Below are positions 53,774 to 62,390 of a stretch of 64,000 bases of DNA, piece after piece. Made by a program: the position numbers and the translations under genes. Source of the stretch: CAZBDU01 sp964490725. GTDB lineage: Bacteria > Spirochaetota > Spirochaetia > SZUA-6 > DRHE01. Below the pieces are notes generated by a model. That model saw only the letters and a program-made list of their open reading frames with translations. It searched no databases and was not told the DNA's origin. The stretch covers positions 30,001 to 94,000 of the forward strand of contig CAZBDU010000009.1 of assembly GCA_964490725.1 (NCBI GenBank), in the 5' to 3' direction. Each line of letters opens with the position of its first letter. Position 1 is the stretch's first letter.

Positions 53774-53812
53774 AGCTACTATAGAGAGGTTTTGTCGAGG
53801 AGGAAGCAGCTG

Positions 53813-54208
53813 ATGAAGCGGATCCTACCGTTGCTCGTCGCAATACTGCTCGTTGTCGGCGTGGTGGCCGTCTGCGCCCAGGATACGGGCTCGAAGATGT
53901 TCGTCAAGACGGTGCCGCTCGTCAAGATCCTCACCGCCCCGGACGGCTACAAGCTGCTGTACGTGAAGGGGAGCCTGGACATCGGGGAGGTCTACCTGCC
54001 GCGCTCCTGGTTTTCCGCCGGGGGCAAGGCGGAGCTGGTGATGGGGGAGGACCCCTCCTACCCGTACTTCTCGGTCTTCTGGAAGGACGGCCAGTTCGAC
54101 TTCATCCGTGTCTACGCCTGGCAGGACGTGCGCCATCCCAGCTGGGGAGTCCTCAAAGGCGCCAGCAGCGATCGGTTCAACGTGAGCGACCTCCAGCTTG
54201 AGTTCTGA
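53813..54208 (+). CDS. Small secreted protein of unknown function
   Basis: This 131-aa protein has a signal peptide (LPLLVAILLVVGVVAVCAQ) and a compact beta-rich domain (PDGYKLLYVKGSLDIGEVYL, YFSVFWKDGQFDFIRVYAWQ, HPSWGVLKG). I associate this pattern with hypothetical proteins of spirochaetes but know no function. GGAGG lies nine bases before ATG 53813. A strong terminator follows, so it seems to be its own transcription unit. Confidence 0.72.
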   Translation: MKRILPLLVAILLVVGVVAVCAQDTGSKMFVKTVPLVKILTAPDGYKLLYVKGSLDIGEVYLPRSWFSAGGKAELVMGEDPSYPYFSVFWKDGQFDFIRVYAWQDVRHPSWGVLKGASSDRFNVSDLQLEF

Positions 54209-54231
54209 CCGGGTGGGGGACAGCCACTGGC

Positions 54232-54259
54232 GAGCCATCCCCGGGGGATGGCTCTTTTT
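54232..54259 (+). terminator. Intrinsic terminator
   Basis: GAGCCATCCCC-G-GGGGATGGCTC folds as a ten-bp stem with a three-base loop and is followed by TTTTT. It lies 24 bases after the small secreted protein stop and is the clearest intrinsic terminator in the window. Confidence 0.88.
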
Positions 54260-54328
54260 GTTCGTGCCTGCGCGGAGTCGCCGCAGGCGCTTCGCGCCCC
54301 CGAGAGTTGCTGGCGCTCCGGAGCGATC

Positions 54329-55360
54329 TTGAACGGTCCTATCCCTGTTCCCCCCAAGGAGGTCGTGGAGTTCCTCCGGGAGCAGCCGGGCTTCCTGATC
54401 CTGGGCCACCAGGAGCCCGACGGCGACTGCGTGGCCGCACAGCTGGTGCTGGGCTCCCTGCTGGAGCGGGCGGGCAAGCGGGTTCTGCTCTGCTCTCCCG
54501 GGCCCTTCGACCGGCCGGAGGTGGCGGAGTTCGGCGAGCGGTTCTGCACCGATCCGGTCGCCACGGAGGAGCCGGGCGCGGTGGTGGTGCTGGACTGCTC
54601 CACCGAGGAGCGCCTGGGGTCCTTCCGGCAGCTGGTGGCCGGGCGGCCCACCCTGGTGATGGACCACCACGCCGCCGGGGAGCCCTTCGGCTCGGTCCGT
54701 TGGGTGGACCCCTCTGCCCCGGCGACGAGCGTCATGGTCCAGGCGGTGCTGGAGCGTCTGCACGGGGCGCCCACCCGGGAGGAGGCGGAGCTGCTGCTGT
54801 TCGGGCTCTGCACCGACACGGGATTCTTCAGGCACCTGGGGGCGGACAGCGCCGCCGCCTTCGCTGCGGTGGCCAGGCTCGTGGAGGCGGGCGCCTCGCC
54901 CCGGGAGGTCTATGCCCGGATGTACGGCGGTCAGCAGTACTCGCGCCTCAAGCTGATCACCCGCACCCTGGAACGCACCGAGCGCCACTTCGGAGGGGCC
55001 CTGCTGCTGACCTGGCAGGTCCTCAAAGACGTGCGCGTGGCGGCGCGTTCCGACGAGGCGCGGGAGGCGCCCAGCCCCGCCCGGGGAGCCGACGAGGTGT
55101 ACCGGCTGCTGCAGAGCGTGGTCGGCCAGCAGGTGATCGCCCTGATCCGCCAGGAGTCGGACCGGCACTGCTCGGTGGGCCTGCGCTCGGGGGACGAGGT
55201 GGACGTCGGCGAGCTGGCGCGGCGCATGGGCGGAGGCGGCCATACCCGGGCCGCGGGCTTCGAGCTGCCCGGAGGGGTCCAGGAGGTGCGCCGCCGCGTC
55301 CTGGCCCTGTTCGAGCCCGTTCTGGGAGCAGCCGGCCGGCCGGGGGAAGCGGCGCCGTAG
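54329..55360 (+). CDS. DHH/DHHA1 family phosphoesterase (NrnA-like)
   Basis: This 343-aa protein has the DHH motifs HQEPDGDCVAAQ, VVLDCS, MDHHAAG and GLCTDTGFFR, and the DHHA1 motif GGGGHTRAAGFE. This is the NrnA layout: a manganese enzyme that degrades nanoRNA and pAp. The frame is open back to an ATG inside the terminator, which is unlikely as start. I prefer TTG 54329 (GGAG six bases upstream), matching the usual N-terminus before FLREQPGFLILGH. Confidence 0.86.
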   Translation: MNGPIPVPPKEVVEFLREQPGFLILGHQEPDGDCVAAQLVLGSLLERAGKRVLLCSPGPFDRPEVAEFGERFCTDPVATEEPGAVVVLDCSTEERLGSFRQLVAGRPTLVMDHHAAGEPFGSVRWVDPSAPATSVMVQAVLERLHGAPTREEAELLLFGLCTDTGFFRHLGADSAAAFAAVARLVEAGASPREVYARMYGGQQYSRLKLITRTLERTERHFGGALLLTWQVLKDVRVAARSDEAREAPSPARGADEVYRLLQSVVGQQVIALIRQESDRHCSVGLRSGDEVDVGELARRMGGGGHTRAAGFELPGGVQEVRRRVLALFEPVLGAAGRPGEAAP

Positions 55361-55550
55361 GTCCGGCCCGGCGCCGCTCTGCCGGGCCGGTCCGTCCGGC
55401 TGGCCCGCCGGGCCGGTCTGCCGGAATCGTTCGGAAATGTAAACGACTGTAAATACCCGCCTTCCTGGTGCAACGGCCGCGCACGCGGACAGGACTGCCC
55501 GTGGCACGCGCATTGCTAAGGACAGGGCAGCAAGTCTGCAGGAGGGCAGG

Positions 55551-56426
55551 GTGGAAACGTTGACCCAGCAGGTGCTGGCCTTTCAGCGAAGCGGTCATGG
55601 GCTCGAGGAGATCGTGCGCGCCGTGGGGGCGCTGGTCTACACCTTTCCCCGGCTGCACCGGGGCGCCACCGAGGACGACTGCGGCGAGTTCTATCTGCAC
55701 TTCTACCCGCGGCTGCTTCGCACCCTGAGACGCTTCCGGGACCGCGGGCGGCCGTTCGAGTGGTATCTGAACGCCGTGATGCGCTGGGACTACCGCACCT
55801 ACCGGCTGCGCCGGGCCAGGCACGAGAACGAGTGGCTGCAGGCGAGCTGCCCGGAGCTGTGGCCCGAGGCGGAGGAGGGGGAGCCGTTCGCAGAGTGCCT
55901 GGGCGCGCCGCCGGCGCTGCAGGCGGTGCTGGAGCTCGATCACAGCGGCCGCATCCCCAGGCGCTCCAATCGCAGGCGCCTTCTGTTCTGGACCCTGAAG
56001 AACCTGTACCGGCTCCCTTTCGTAGACCTCCCGCGGCTGGCCGAACTCACCGAAACCGACGTGGAGTACCTGGAGAAGGCCGTGCTCCGCCTGAAGGAGG
56101 CCACGGCGCAGCAGGCGGAGCGGGTGCGGCGGCTGCGGGAGCGGCGCAACGCGGTGTTCTGCTCCCTGCGCTTCGCGCAGCAGCGGCTTCGGGCACAGAC
56201 CGACGCGGACGCCCGGCGGGCCCTGACCGAGCGGTGCGCTGGGCTGCGGCGCACCCTGACCCGGGTGGCCGCGGAGATGAGCCGCGGCAGCCTGGCTCCC
56301 AGCAATCGGGAGGTGGCCGCCGCGCTGGGGGTGCCCAAGGGCTCGGTGGACACCGCCCTGTACGTGCTGAAGAAGCACGTGGCGGAGGCGATGGAGAGGG
56401 CCGGCCCCGGCCGTCGCCTTGCCTGA
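55551..56426 (+). CDS. Sigma-factor-like helix-turn-helix protein
   Basis: This 291-aa protein starts with GTG after GGAGG. The N-terminal part (DDCGEFYLHFYPRLLRTLRR, FEWYLNAVMRWDYRTYRLRR) resembles sigma-70 region 2, and the C-terminus (APSNREVAAALGVPKGSVDT, ALYVLKKHVAEAM) a region-4-like helix-turn-helix. A middle segment (LPRLAELTETDVEYLEKAVL) may be a second helix-turn-helix. It is longer than ECF sigma factors. No anti-sigma gene is adjacent. A sigma or sigma-derived regulator is the best guess. Confidence 0.65.
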   Translation: METLTQQVLAFQRSGHGLEEIVRAVGALVYTFPRLHRGATEDDCGEFYLHFYPRLLRTLRRFRDRGRPFEWYLNAVMRWDYRTYRLRRARHENEWLQASCPELWPEAEEGEPFAECLGAPPALQAVLELDHSGRIPRRSNRRRLLFWTLKNLYRLPFVDLPRLAELTETDVEYLEKAVLRLKEATAQQAERVRRLRERRNAVFCSLRFAQQRLRAQTDADARRALTERCAGLRRTLTRVAAEMSRGSLAPSNREVAAALGVPKGSVDTALYVLKKHVAEAMERAGPGRRLA

Positions 56427-56508
56427 GCGGCCCGGCGCGGGCGCGGAGGCCGGGAGGCGGGGGAGCGGGTTGCGCCGCGGGGGCGCTTCGGCCTATGCTC
56501 CGGGTGCG

Positions 56509-57120
56509 ATGGATGAGGCCCTGGAGCTGGTGGCGGCCAGCAACAACCCGCACAAGATCCGCGAGTTACGGCGGCTGTTCCCCGGTACCGCCATCCGCAC
56601 CCCGGCAGAGCTGGGGGTGGAGTTCCACTACCGGGAAGGCGGCCGCAGCTACCTGGACAACGCCCTGGGCAAAGCGCTGCATCTCTACGGCCTGGTCCAC
56701 CGGCCGGTGCTGGCCGACGACTCCGGGCTGGAGGTGGCGGCCCTGGGGGGCGAGCCGGGGGTCTTCTCTTCCCGCTACGGCTCCGAGGCGGGGGCGCCGC
56801 TTCCCGACGGCCAGCGCAACCGCCTGCTCCTGGAGCGCTGCGCGTCCCTCGCAGACCGCCGTTGCCGCTTCATCTGCTGCATGGTGGCGGTGCTGGCCGA
56901 CGGCCGCTTCCTGGCGGCGCAGGAGACGTTCCCGGGGCTGCTGGCGCGCGAGCCAGCCGGGACCGGCGGCTTTGGCTACGATCCGATCGTGTACATTCCG
57001 GAGCGGGGAAAGAGCGTGGCCCAGCTTTCGGATGCCGAGAAGGACCTGATCTCTCACCGGGGGAAGGCCGCCCGCAGGCTGCGCGGCCTGCTGGCCGATG
57101 GAGATGGAAGGGGAGAGTAG
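56509..57120 (+). CDS. rdgB: XTP/dITP diphosphatase (RdgB/HAM1)
   Basis: This 203-aa protein has the family motifs SNNPHKIREL, DDSGLEVAALGGEPGVFSSR, GGFGYDPIVY and SHRGKAARRL. It hydrolyses XTP and dITP to keep damaged purines out of DNA and RNA. The start at ATG 56509 gives the normal N-terminus; the ribosome-binding site is weak. It ends 37 bases before the end of the convergent isomerase gene. Confidence 0.93.
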   Translation: MDEALELVAASNNPHKIRELRRLFPGTAIRTPAELGVEFHYREGGRSYLDNALGKALHLYGLVHRPVLADDSGLEVAALGGEPGVFSSRYGSEAGAPLPDGQRNRLLLERCASLADRRCRFICCMVAVLADGRFLAAQETFPGLLAREPAGTGGFGYDPIVYIPERGKSVAQLSDAEKDLISHRGKAARRLRGLLADGDGRGE

Positions 57121-57156
57121 GGCGGCGGGCCCGGGCACCGCCGCTCTGCGGTCTTT

Positions 57157-58197
57157 TCAGCGCCTGCCCATGATGCTCTTGATGATGAACAGCTCCAGGT
57201 CCTCGTAGCGCCGGCTCTTGCGGTACTCCTCCAGCTTGCCGCGGTCCAGGCTCTTCACCACCTCCGCCAGCAGCAGGAAGATCTCCCGGCTGTGGGAGAG
57301 GTGCTGGGTGGCCACCTCATCGTCCTGGGTGCGGAGCGCCTTCACGTCCAGGCCCACCCATTCGCCGCCCGCGCCGAAGTCGTTGTCGTAGAGGACCAGC
57401 ACCTGGTCGAAGGCCCGCTTCAGGTTCACCGAGCCGAAGATCCTGTCCTCGTCGAACTTCAGCCCGTTCTGGTCGTTCAGATGGACGCTCCAAAGCTTCT
57501 TGTGCCAGAGGGCAAAGCCCATCTCGATGGCGGGGTCCAGCCCGGCCAGGATGGCGTGGGCGCTCTCGATCAGCACGCCGCAGCGATCGGGATCCACCGT
57601 CTTGTAGCACAGCGACAGGAAGTGCCCGGTGGTGGGGAGGTAGGCGTGGTCCATCGGCTCGTTGGGTTTCATCTCCCCCATGATGCGGATGTTCTTGTCG
57701 TATTCGAGCATGCTGTTGACCGCCTCCACGAACCGCTGGGAGGCCAGCACGTGGTCCTTGCTCTCGTTGACGTAGATTCCCTCCCGCGCCGGCCAGAGCA
57801 CGACGTTGCGCGTGCCCAGCACGTTGGCGATGTCGATGGTCTTGCGGATCCGCTCCAGCGCGTACTGGCGGGCCTTGGGGTCGTTGGCGGTGAAGCCGCC
57901 GTCCACCGTCATGGGGTGCTCCCAGAGCCGGGGGGCTACGAACTCGGCCGTCAGGCCCTCGCCGTCCAGCATCTTGCGGGTCTCCCCGGCCTCCTTGATC
58001 ATCTGTTCGTGAGGCACATCCACGCTGGCCACCGCGTCGTCGTCGTGGAACTGCACGCCCTCAAAACCCATCTTCCTGTAGCGGGCCAGCTTCTGGGCGA
58101 AGGGGACGCTCTTCCGCACCTGCGGCCCGAACACGTCCGCCCCTTCGTGGATGTTCCAGGGCCCGAAAGAAAACCGAAACTGCGCCTTCCCTGCCAT
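57157..58197 (-). CDS. Xylose-isomerase-like TIM-barrel protein
   Basis: This 346-aa TIM-barrel protein (MAGKAQFRFSFGPWNIHEGA) carries the metal-site pattern of the xylose isomerase family: MGEMKPNEP for one acidic ligand, LIESAHAILAG, and VHLNDQNGLKFDED for the last ligands. It may be a true sugar isomerase or a related epimerase. It is the last gene of a leftward operon with the Gfo/Idh dehydrogenase (26-base gap) and the DegT aminotransferase, under a divergent ROK regulator. Confidence 0.85.
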   Translation of the reverse strand: MAGKAQFRFSFGPWNIHEGADVFGPQVRKSVPFAQKLARYRKMGFEGVQFHDDDAVASVDVPHEQMIKEAGETRKMLDGEGLTAEFVAPRLWEHPMTVDGGFTANDPKARQYALERIRKTIDIANVLGTRNVVLWPAREGIYVNESKDHVLASQRFVEAVNSMLEYDKNIRIMGEMKPNEPMDHAYLPTTGHFLSLCYKTVDPDRCGVLIESAHAILAGLDPAIEMGFALWHKKLWSVHLNDQNGLKFDEDRIFGSVNLKRAFDQVLVLYDNDFGAGGEWVGLDVKALRTQDDEVATQHLSHSREIFLLLAEVVKSLDRGKLEEYRKSRRYEDLELFIIKSIMGRR

Positions 58198-58223
58198 GAG
58201 CTCAGCTCCTCCTGTCTGTCGAC

Positions 58224-59363
58224 TCAGCGCCTGACCGTCACCCAGGCGCGCTTCTTGTGGCTCTCCAGCACGGCCTCCAGGATCTTCATCTCTTCGTAGC
58301 CTGTCTGGAAGGTGGGACGCTGGCTCTTGCCCGCTTCCCCGCTCTGCACCGCCTCGTAGTAGTCCAGGAACAGGTTGTACACCGCGTCGTGGTAGCCCAG
58401 CGGATGGCCGGCGGGCAGGTTGGCGTATTTTGCGGTGGCCGGATCCTGGAGGGTGGGGTTCTCGATCAGCTCCTCGTTGGCCTTCTCACGGTGGCCGATC
58501 CACATGCGGGTGGCGTCCTTGTGGTTCCAGGCGAAGGAGCAGCGGGAGCCGTAGATCTGGAACTCCGTGTCGGACTTGCGCCCGGCGCAAACCTGGCTCG
58601 TGGTGAAGGAGCCGGGTGCGCCGTTTGAAAGATGGAAGAGAACGGCCGAGTAGTCCTCGACCTCCACCTTCACCTCCTCGCTCTCCACCTCCTCCACCTT
58701 CTGGAAGGCCAGGACCTGGCGGGTGGGCTTCCTGCGCACCGGGATCAGGGTCGCGAGGTCGCCCATCACCTCTTTCACCTCCAACCCCGTGACGAACTGG
58801 ACCAGATCGAACCAGTGGCTGCCCAGGTCCGCGGTGATGTTGGACTCGCCGCTTTCGGCCTTGAGCAGCCGCCACGACCAGTCGATCTCCCGGCTCAGCC
58901 AGTCCTGGAAGTAGCTGCCCGTGACCATGCGCACCGCTCCCGCCTCTCCCCGGCGCACCCGGACGGCCATCTCCTGGACCACCGGGTAGTAGCGGTAGCA
59001 GAAGTCGATCCCGGTGAAGGCCCCTTTCTTCTCCGCCAGGTTCACCAGCTCCTCGGCTTCCGGCAGATTCATGGCCAGGGGCTTCTCGGAAAGCACGTGC
59101 TTTCCCGCCTCCAGCGCCTCCCGGGTGATCTGATGGTGGTACTTGTTGGGGGTGCAGTTGTGGACAACGTCCACCTCGGGGTCCTTGATCACCTCCCGGT
59201 AGTCGCTTCCGTGCTTCTCCACGTTGAACCGGGCCGCCGCCCGGGCGGCCAGCTCGCCGTTGGCGTCCACCACGCGGGTGACCTTCACGCCCCCCAGCCG
59301 CACCAGCGCTCCCAGGTGGATCGGTCCGATATAGCCGGTCCCGATCAGCCCTACCTTGATCAT
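58224..59363 (-). CDS. Gfo/Idh/MocA family oxidoreductase
   Basis: This 379-aa NAD(P)-dependent enzyme has the Rossmann start VGLIGTGYIGPIHLGAL and the family EKP motif (HVLSEKPLAMN), with a C-terminal alpha/beta domain containing GSHWFDLVQFVTG. ATG 59363 has GGAGG seven bases upstream; the frame is open beyond it into the aminotransferase gene. It oxidises or reduces a sugar or cyclitol at a ring carbon. The adjacent DegT aminotransferase suggests an amino sugar, in synthesis or breakdown. Confidence 0.9.
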   Translation of the reverse strand: MIKVGLIGTGYIGPIHLGALVRLGGVKVTRVVDANGELAARAAARFNVEKHGSDYREVIKDPEVDVVHNCTPNKYHHQITREALEAGKHVLSEKPLAMNLPEAEELVNLAEKKGAFTGIDFCYRYYPVVQEMAVRVRRGEAGAVRMVTGSYFQDWLSREIDWSWRLLKAESGESNITADLGSHWFDLVQFVTGLEVKEVMGDLATLIPVRRKPTRQVLAFQKVEEVESEEVKVEVEDYSAVLFHLSNGAPGSFTTSQVCAGRKSDTEFQIYGSRCSFAWNHKDATRMWIGHREKANEELIENPTLQDPATAKYANLPAGHPLGYHDAVYNLFLDYYEAVQSGEAGKSQRPTFQTGYEEMKILEAVLESHKKRAWVTVRR

Positions 59364-59394
59364 GCTTTGCCTCCCGCGGGGCAGCGCCCCGACT

Positions 59395-60627
59395 CTACAG
59401 GTGCTCGGAAACAGTGCGGCGGAACGTTTCGGCCTGGCGGTCCACCTCCTCGTCGGTGGAGTCCAGGTTGATGCCAAAGGCCGAGCCCAGCCCGGCGTCC
59501 ACCACTCCCACGGAGATGTTGATGGCCCGCTCCAGGATCCCGTCGGTCTGGGGCAGCATGCCCTTGCGGTACTCCGCCTTTCCCTTGTAGAAGGGGCTCT
59601 TCACCGGGTTGAACCTGGGGTTGATGGTCTTCATCTCCAGGATCTGCTCCATGTTGTTGTACACGTGCCAGCCGGAGTGGCTCACCGTGGTGGTGGCCAG
59701 CTTCTCCGCCACTGCGTCGGCGGTCTTCTTGTCCGGCAGCAGCACCGTGAGGATGGTGCCGCACTCGCCCTCGGGATCGTTGAGGCGGCGGAACTCGAGC
59801 CCCTGGATGTCCCGGATCTGGTCCTTGAATCGCTTTTTCAGCACCTTCAGGCGCCCGATGATCCTGTCCAACTTGCGAAGCTGCGCGATCAGCACCGCGG
59901 CGGTGAGCTCCGTCATGCGATAGTTCTGGCCGATCACGGACCGGTTTCCGATCTCCACTCCCGTGCGCAGCGGGAAGTGTCCCTGGTCGTGGAAGGCGAA
60001 GGCCCTCTTGTACAGGTCCTCCTGAGCGGTGACCACCATGCCTCCGTCGCCGGCGTTGATGGTCTTGAAGATGTTGAAGGAGTAAGCGCCCAGCAGGCCG
60101 TAGGTGCCCAGCCGCTTGCCTCTGAACTTTCCCCCGAACGCCTGGGCGGTGTCCTCGATCAGCATCAGATCGTGCTTCTTTGCGATCTCCTGCAGGGCGG
60201 CCAGGTTGCAGGGGTTGCCGATCATGTGCACCGCCAGGATGGCGCGGGTGTGCGGTGTGATGCGCTTCTCAACGTCCTTCGGGTCCAGTGTCAGGCTTTC
60301 GTCCGCCTCCGCGAGCACCGGCACGGCGCCGCAGAAGATGATGGAGGACATGGAGGCGATGAAGGTGTAGCCCGGCACGATCACCTCGTCCCCGGGCCCG
60401 ATCCCGGCGGCGGACATGGCCACGATCAGCGCCGCGGTGCCCGAGGAGACGGCCAGGGCGTAGGGGACCTGGAACTTGGCGCTCACCTGCTGCTCCAGGT
60501 CCTTGACCCTGTGCAGGAACCCCGGGTCCTTCTCGCTCCCGTAGCGGAACATGTAGCGGTGGCGCACCACCTGGAGGATTTCCTCTTCTTCTTCCTTCCC
60601 GATCCAGTAATAGCCAGGTCCCGGCAT
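59395..60627 (-). CDS. DegT/DnrJ/EryC1/StrS family aminotransferase
   Basis: This 410-aa PLP enzyme has SSGTAALIVAMSAAGIGPGD, GYTFIAS, EDTAQAFGGKFRGKRLGTYG and the PLP lysine in FNIFKTINAGDGG. Family members transaminate keto sugars and cyclitols. It is the first gene of a three-gene leftward operon with a Gfo/Idh oxidoreductase and a TIM-barrel isomerase. A TTGACG-N17-TACAAT promoter lies about 40 bases upstream. A role in amino-sugar catabolism under the ROK regulator is inferred. Confidence 0.9.
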   Translation of the reverse strand: MPGPGYYWIGKEEEEEILQVVRHRYMFRYGSEKDPGFLHRVKDLEQQVSAKFQVPYALAVSSGTAALIVAMSAAGIGPGDEVIVPGYTFIASMSSIIFCGAVPVLAEADESLTLDPKDVEKRITPHTRAILAVHMIGNPCNLAALQEIAKKHDLMLIEDTAQAFGGKFRGKRLGTYGLLGAYSFNIFKTINAGDGGMVVTAQEDLYKRAFAFHDQGHFPLRTGVEIGNRSVIGQNYRMTELTAAVLIAQLRKLDRIIGRLKVLKKRFKDQIRDIQGLEFRRLNDPEGECGTILTVLLPDKKTADAVAEKLATTTVSHSGWHVYNNMEQILEMKTINPRFNPVKSPFYKGKAEYRKGMLPQTDGILERAINISVGVVDAGLGSAFGINLDSTDEEVDRQAETFRRTVSEHL

Positions 60628-60665
60628 GGGTTTCCTCCTCGACTGCAGGCGATTTCTAGAAAGCC

Positions 60666-60694
60666 ATTGTATTATAGGCCCGCGGTCTCGTCAA
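60666..60694 (-). promoter_or_regulatory. Promoter of the DegT operon
   Basis: On the minus strand TTGACG (60689-60694) and TACAAT (60666-60671) are 17 bases apart, 39 bases before the DegT start. Both hexamers are 5/6 matches. Confidence 0.6.
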
Positions 60695-60721
60695 CGATTT
60701 CACCAATTATTTGTCTTAGCG

Positions 60722-60748
60722 GCGCGATTCACGCTTGTGAGTCCGCGC
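60722..60748. promoter_or_regulatory. Imperfect inverted repeat, candidate ROK operator
   Basis: GCGCGATTCAC and GTGAGTCCGCGC pair with one bulge and one G-T mismatch around a four-base centre. It lies just upstream of the ROK gene. TATAAA sits directly before the ROK ATG at 60762, so either the message is nearly leaderless and starts at a later ATG (60774), or that box is not used. Confidence 0.4.
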
Positions 60749-60761
60749 TATTTCATATAAA

Positions 60762-61988
60762 ATGAATGAAACCATGCATACCCTGAAGAAGAGCGAGCTG
60801 CGAGTGGTCCGGTCCATCCTGAACCTCACCAATGCCACCCGCCAGGGCCTGGCCCGGGACACGGGGCTCAGCCTGGTGAAGGTCTCCTCGCTGCTCGCCG
60901 GCCTGGAGTCGGCGGGGCACGTCGTGAAGCAGGGAAAGACCGCTTCCCGGGGAGGCAGGCCCTCCTTCATCTACCGGGTGAACCCGCGCCTGGGCTATTC
61001 CATCGGAGCCTGCGTGAGCCCCACCGAGGTGCGGGTGGTGGTGGCGGACTGCTCCCAGGGCCTGATTCACGAGGAGGTGGCTCCCCTCGCCCTGGAGGCG
61101 GACCCGCGGGCCCACATCCGCTCGGTGCAGCAGAAGCTCAGCCGGCAGGTGGAGCGGGTGCGCTCCCAGGTCGTGCCGGACCCCGAACGGGTGGTGGCCG
61201 TCGGGGTGGCGCTGCCGGGGATGGTGGACACCGGGAGCGGGGTGTGGCTTCAGGGCCTGCAGCTCACCGGCGTCACCCATGCGCAGTTCGCCCGGGAGCT
61301 GGAGCGCCGGCTGGGCCTGCCGGTGTATATCGAGGACGTGGCCCGGGCGCTGGCCTTCCTGGAGAAGGTCCGCGGCATCGGACAGGGCACGGAGAACTTC
61401 GTGCTGGTCTACCTGGGGCTGGGCATGGGGGCCGGCATCGTCATCGGCAACCGGCTCTACCGGGGACACCACGGAATCGCGGGGGAAATCGGCCACATCG
61501 TGCACGCCAACAACGACTACCGGTGCAGCTGCAACAGCGTAGGGTGTCTGGAAACCGTGGTCTCGGCGCCGGGGATCATCCGGGTGTTCCGCGAGCGTCT
61601 GCAGGCGGGAGTGCTTTCGACCCTTCAGCGCTTCCAGGTGGAGGAGCAGCCGCTGTCCCTGGAGGATGTCCTGGAAGCGGCCCGCGGCGGGGACCGGCTG
61701 GCCCAGACCACCCTCTTCGAGATCGGCCAGTTCCTGGGCGACGCCTGCGCAATCCTGATCAAGCTGTTCAACCCGCAGAAGCTCATCGTGAGCGGGGAAG
61801 CCTCGATTTTGAAGGAGTTCTTTGCCGAACCCGTGCAGCAGGTGCTCCAGCAGCGGGTGCTGCAGGAGATGCTGCAGGATTTCCAGCTGCTGTTCGCGGA
61901 CTACCTGCCCAGCCACGAGGCCACCGGCGCCGCCCTGGTGGCTTTGGACCACTATCTGAACGGCCGGTTGAAGAAAGCCGCCGGCTGA
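60762..61988 (+). CDS. ROK family transcriptional regulator (NagC/XylR-like)
   Basis: This 408-aa protein has an N-terminal winged helix (LSLVKVSSLLAGLESAGHVV) and a ROK sugar-binding domain with LGLGMGAGIVIGN, GIAGEIGHIVH and the zinc motif CSCNSVGC. It should bind a sugar and repress the DegT operon on the other strand, and perhaps the isomerase-like gene downstream. A Met-rich start gives several possible ATGs (60762 or 60774). Confidence 0.9.
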   Translation: MNETMHTLKKSELRVVRSILNLTNATRQGLARDTGLSLVKVSSLLAGLESAGHVVKQGKTASRGGRPSFIYRVNPRLGYSIGACVSPTEVRVVVADCSQGLIHEEVAPLALEADPRAHIRSVQQKLSRQVERVRSQVVPDPERVVAVGVALPGMVDTGSGVWLQGLQLTGVTHAQFARELERRLGLPVYIEDVARALAFLEKVRGIGQGTENFVLVYLGLGMGAGIVIGNRLYRGHHGIAGEIGHIVHANNDYRCSCNSVGCLETVVSAPGIIRVFRERLQAGVLSTLQRFQVEEQPLSLEDVLEAARGGDRLAQTTLFEIGQFLGDACAILIKLFNPQKLIVSGEASILKEFFAEPVQQVLQQRVLQEMLQDFQLLFADYLPSHEATGAALVALDHYLNGRLKKAAG

Positions 61989-62013
61989 CCGCCGGCCGAA
62001 AAGGGGCCCGGGG

Positions 62014-62289
62014 TCAGGCCAGCAGATACACCCTGCGGCCGGCCTCCGGTCCCAGCTTGATCTCGGCGGCCGGCCGCTGCCCGGCTGCCGCCGAGGCCAG
62101 ATCCGCGCCCTCCGGCCGGGCCAGCCGTGCATCCGCGGCGATCCCCGCCGAAGGTGCGGTCCGGCCTCCCGCGGCCTCCCCCTGGCGAAACCCCCGGTCC
62201 AGCCGGCGGAGGGCCGGATTCATCTGGTTAAGCAGCTCCTGTTTGGCCGCCAGCCTGAGCGTTTGCTCCGCGATTCGGTTTATCGTCAT
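62014..62289 (-). CDS. Small protein of unknown function
   Basis: This 91-aa product begins MTINRIAEQTLRLAAKQELL, a convincing amphipathic helix, with GGAGAG upstream of the ATG. The C-terminal half is Ala/Gly/Pro-rich. The frame extends into the isomerase-like gene on the same strand, but the start at 62289 leaves a 101-base gap. I recognise no family. Confidence 0.5.
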   Translation of the reverse strand: MTINRIAEQTLRLAAKQELLNQMNPALRRLDRGFRQGEAAGGRTAPSAGIAADARLARPEGADLASAAAGQRPAAEIKLGPEAGRRVYLLA

Positions 62290-62390
62290 GGGATGACTCT
62301 CCTGTTCTCCGTTCTCAAAGTGCCCATGGCGAGGGAGGGCGGCAACCGCAGGGTCTGAAGCGGGGGGCGCCCCCGCCGCGTTGCGGGGGT

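Noticed and set aside
53752..53778. TTGACC with the second TATAG-type box as alternative promoter
   Set aside because: The spacing (13 or 19 bases) is poor compared with TTGATT-N16-TACTAT.
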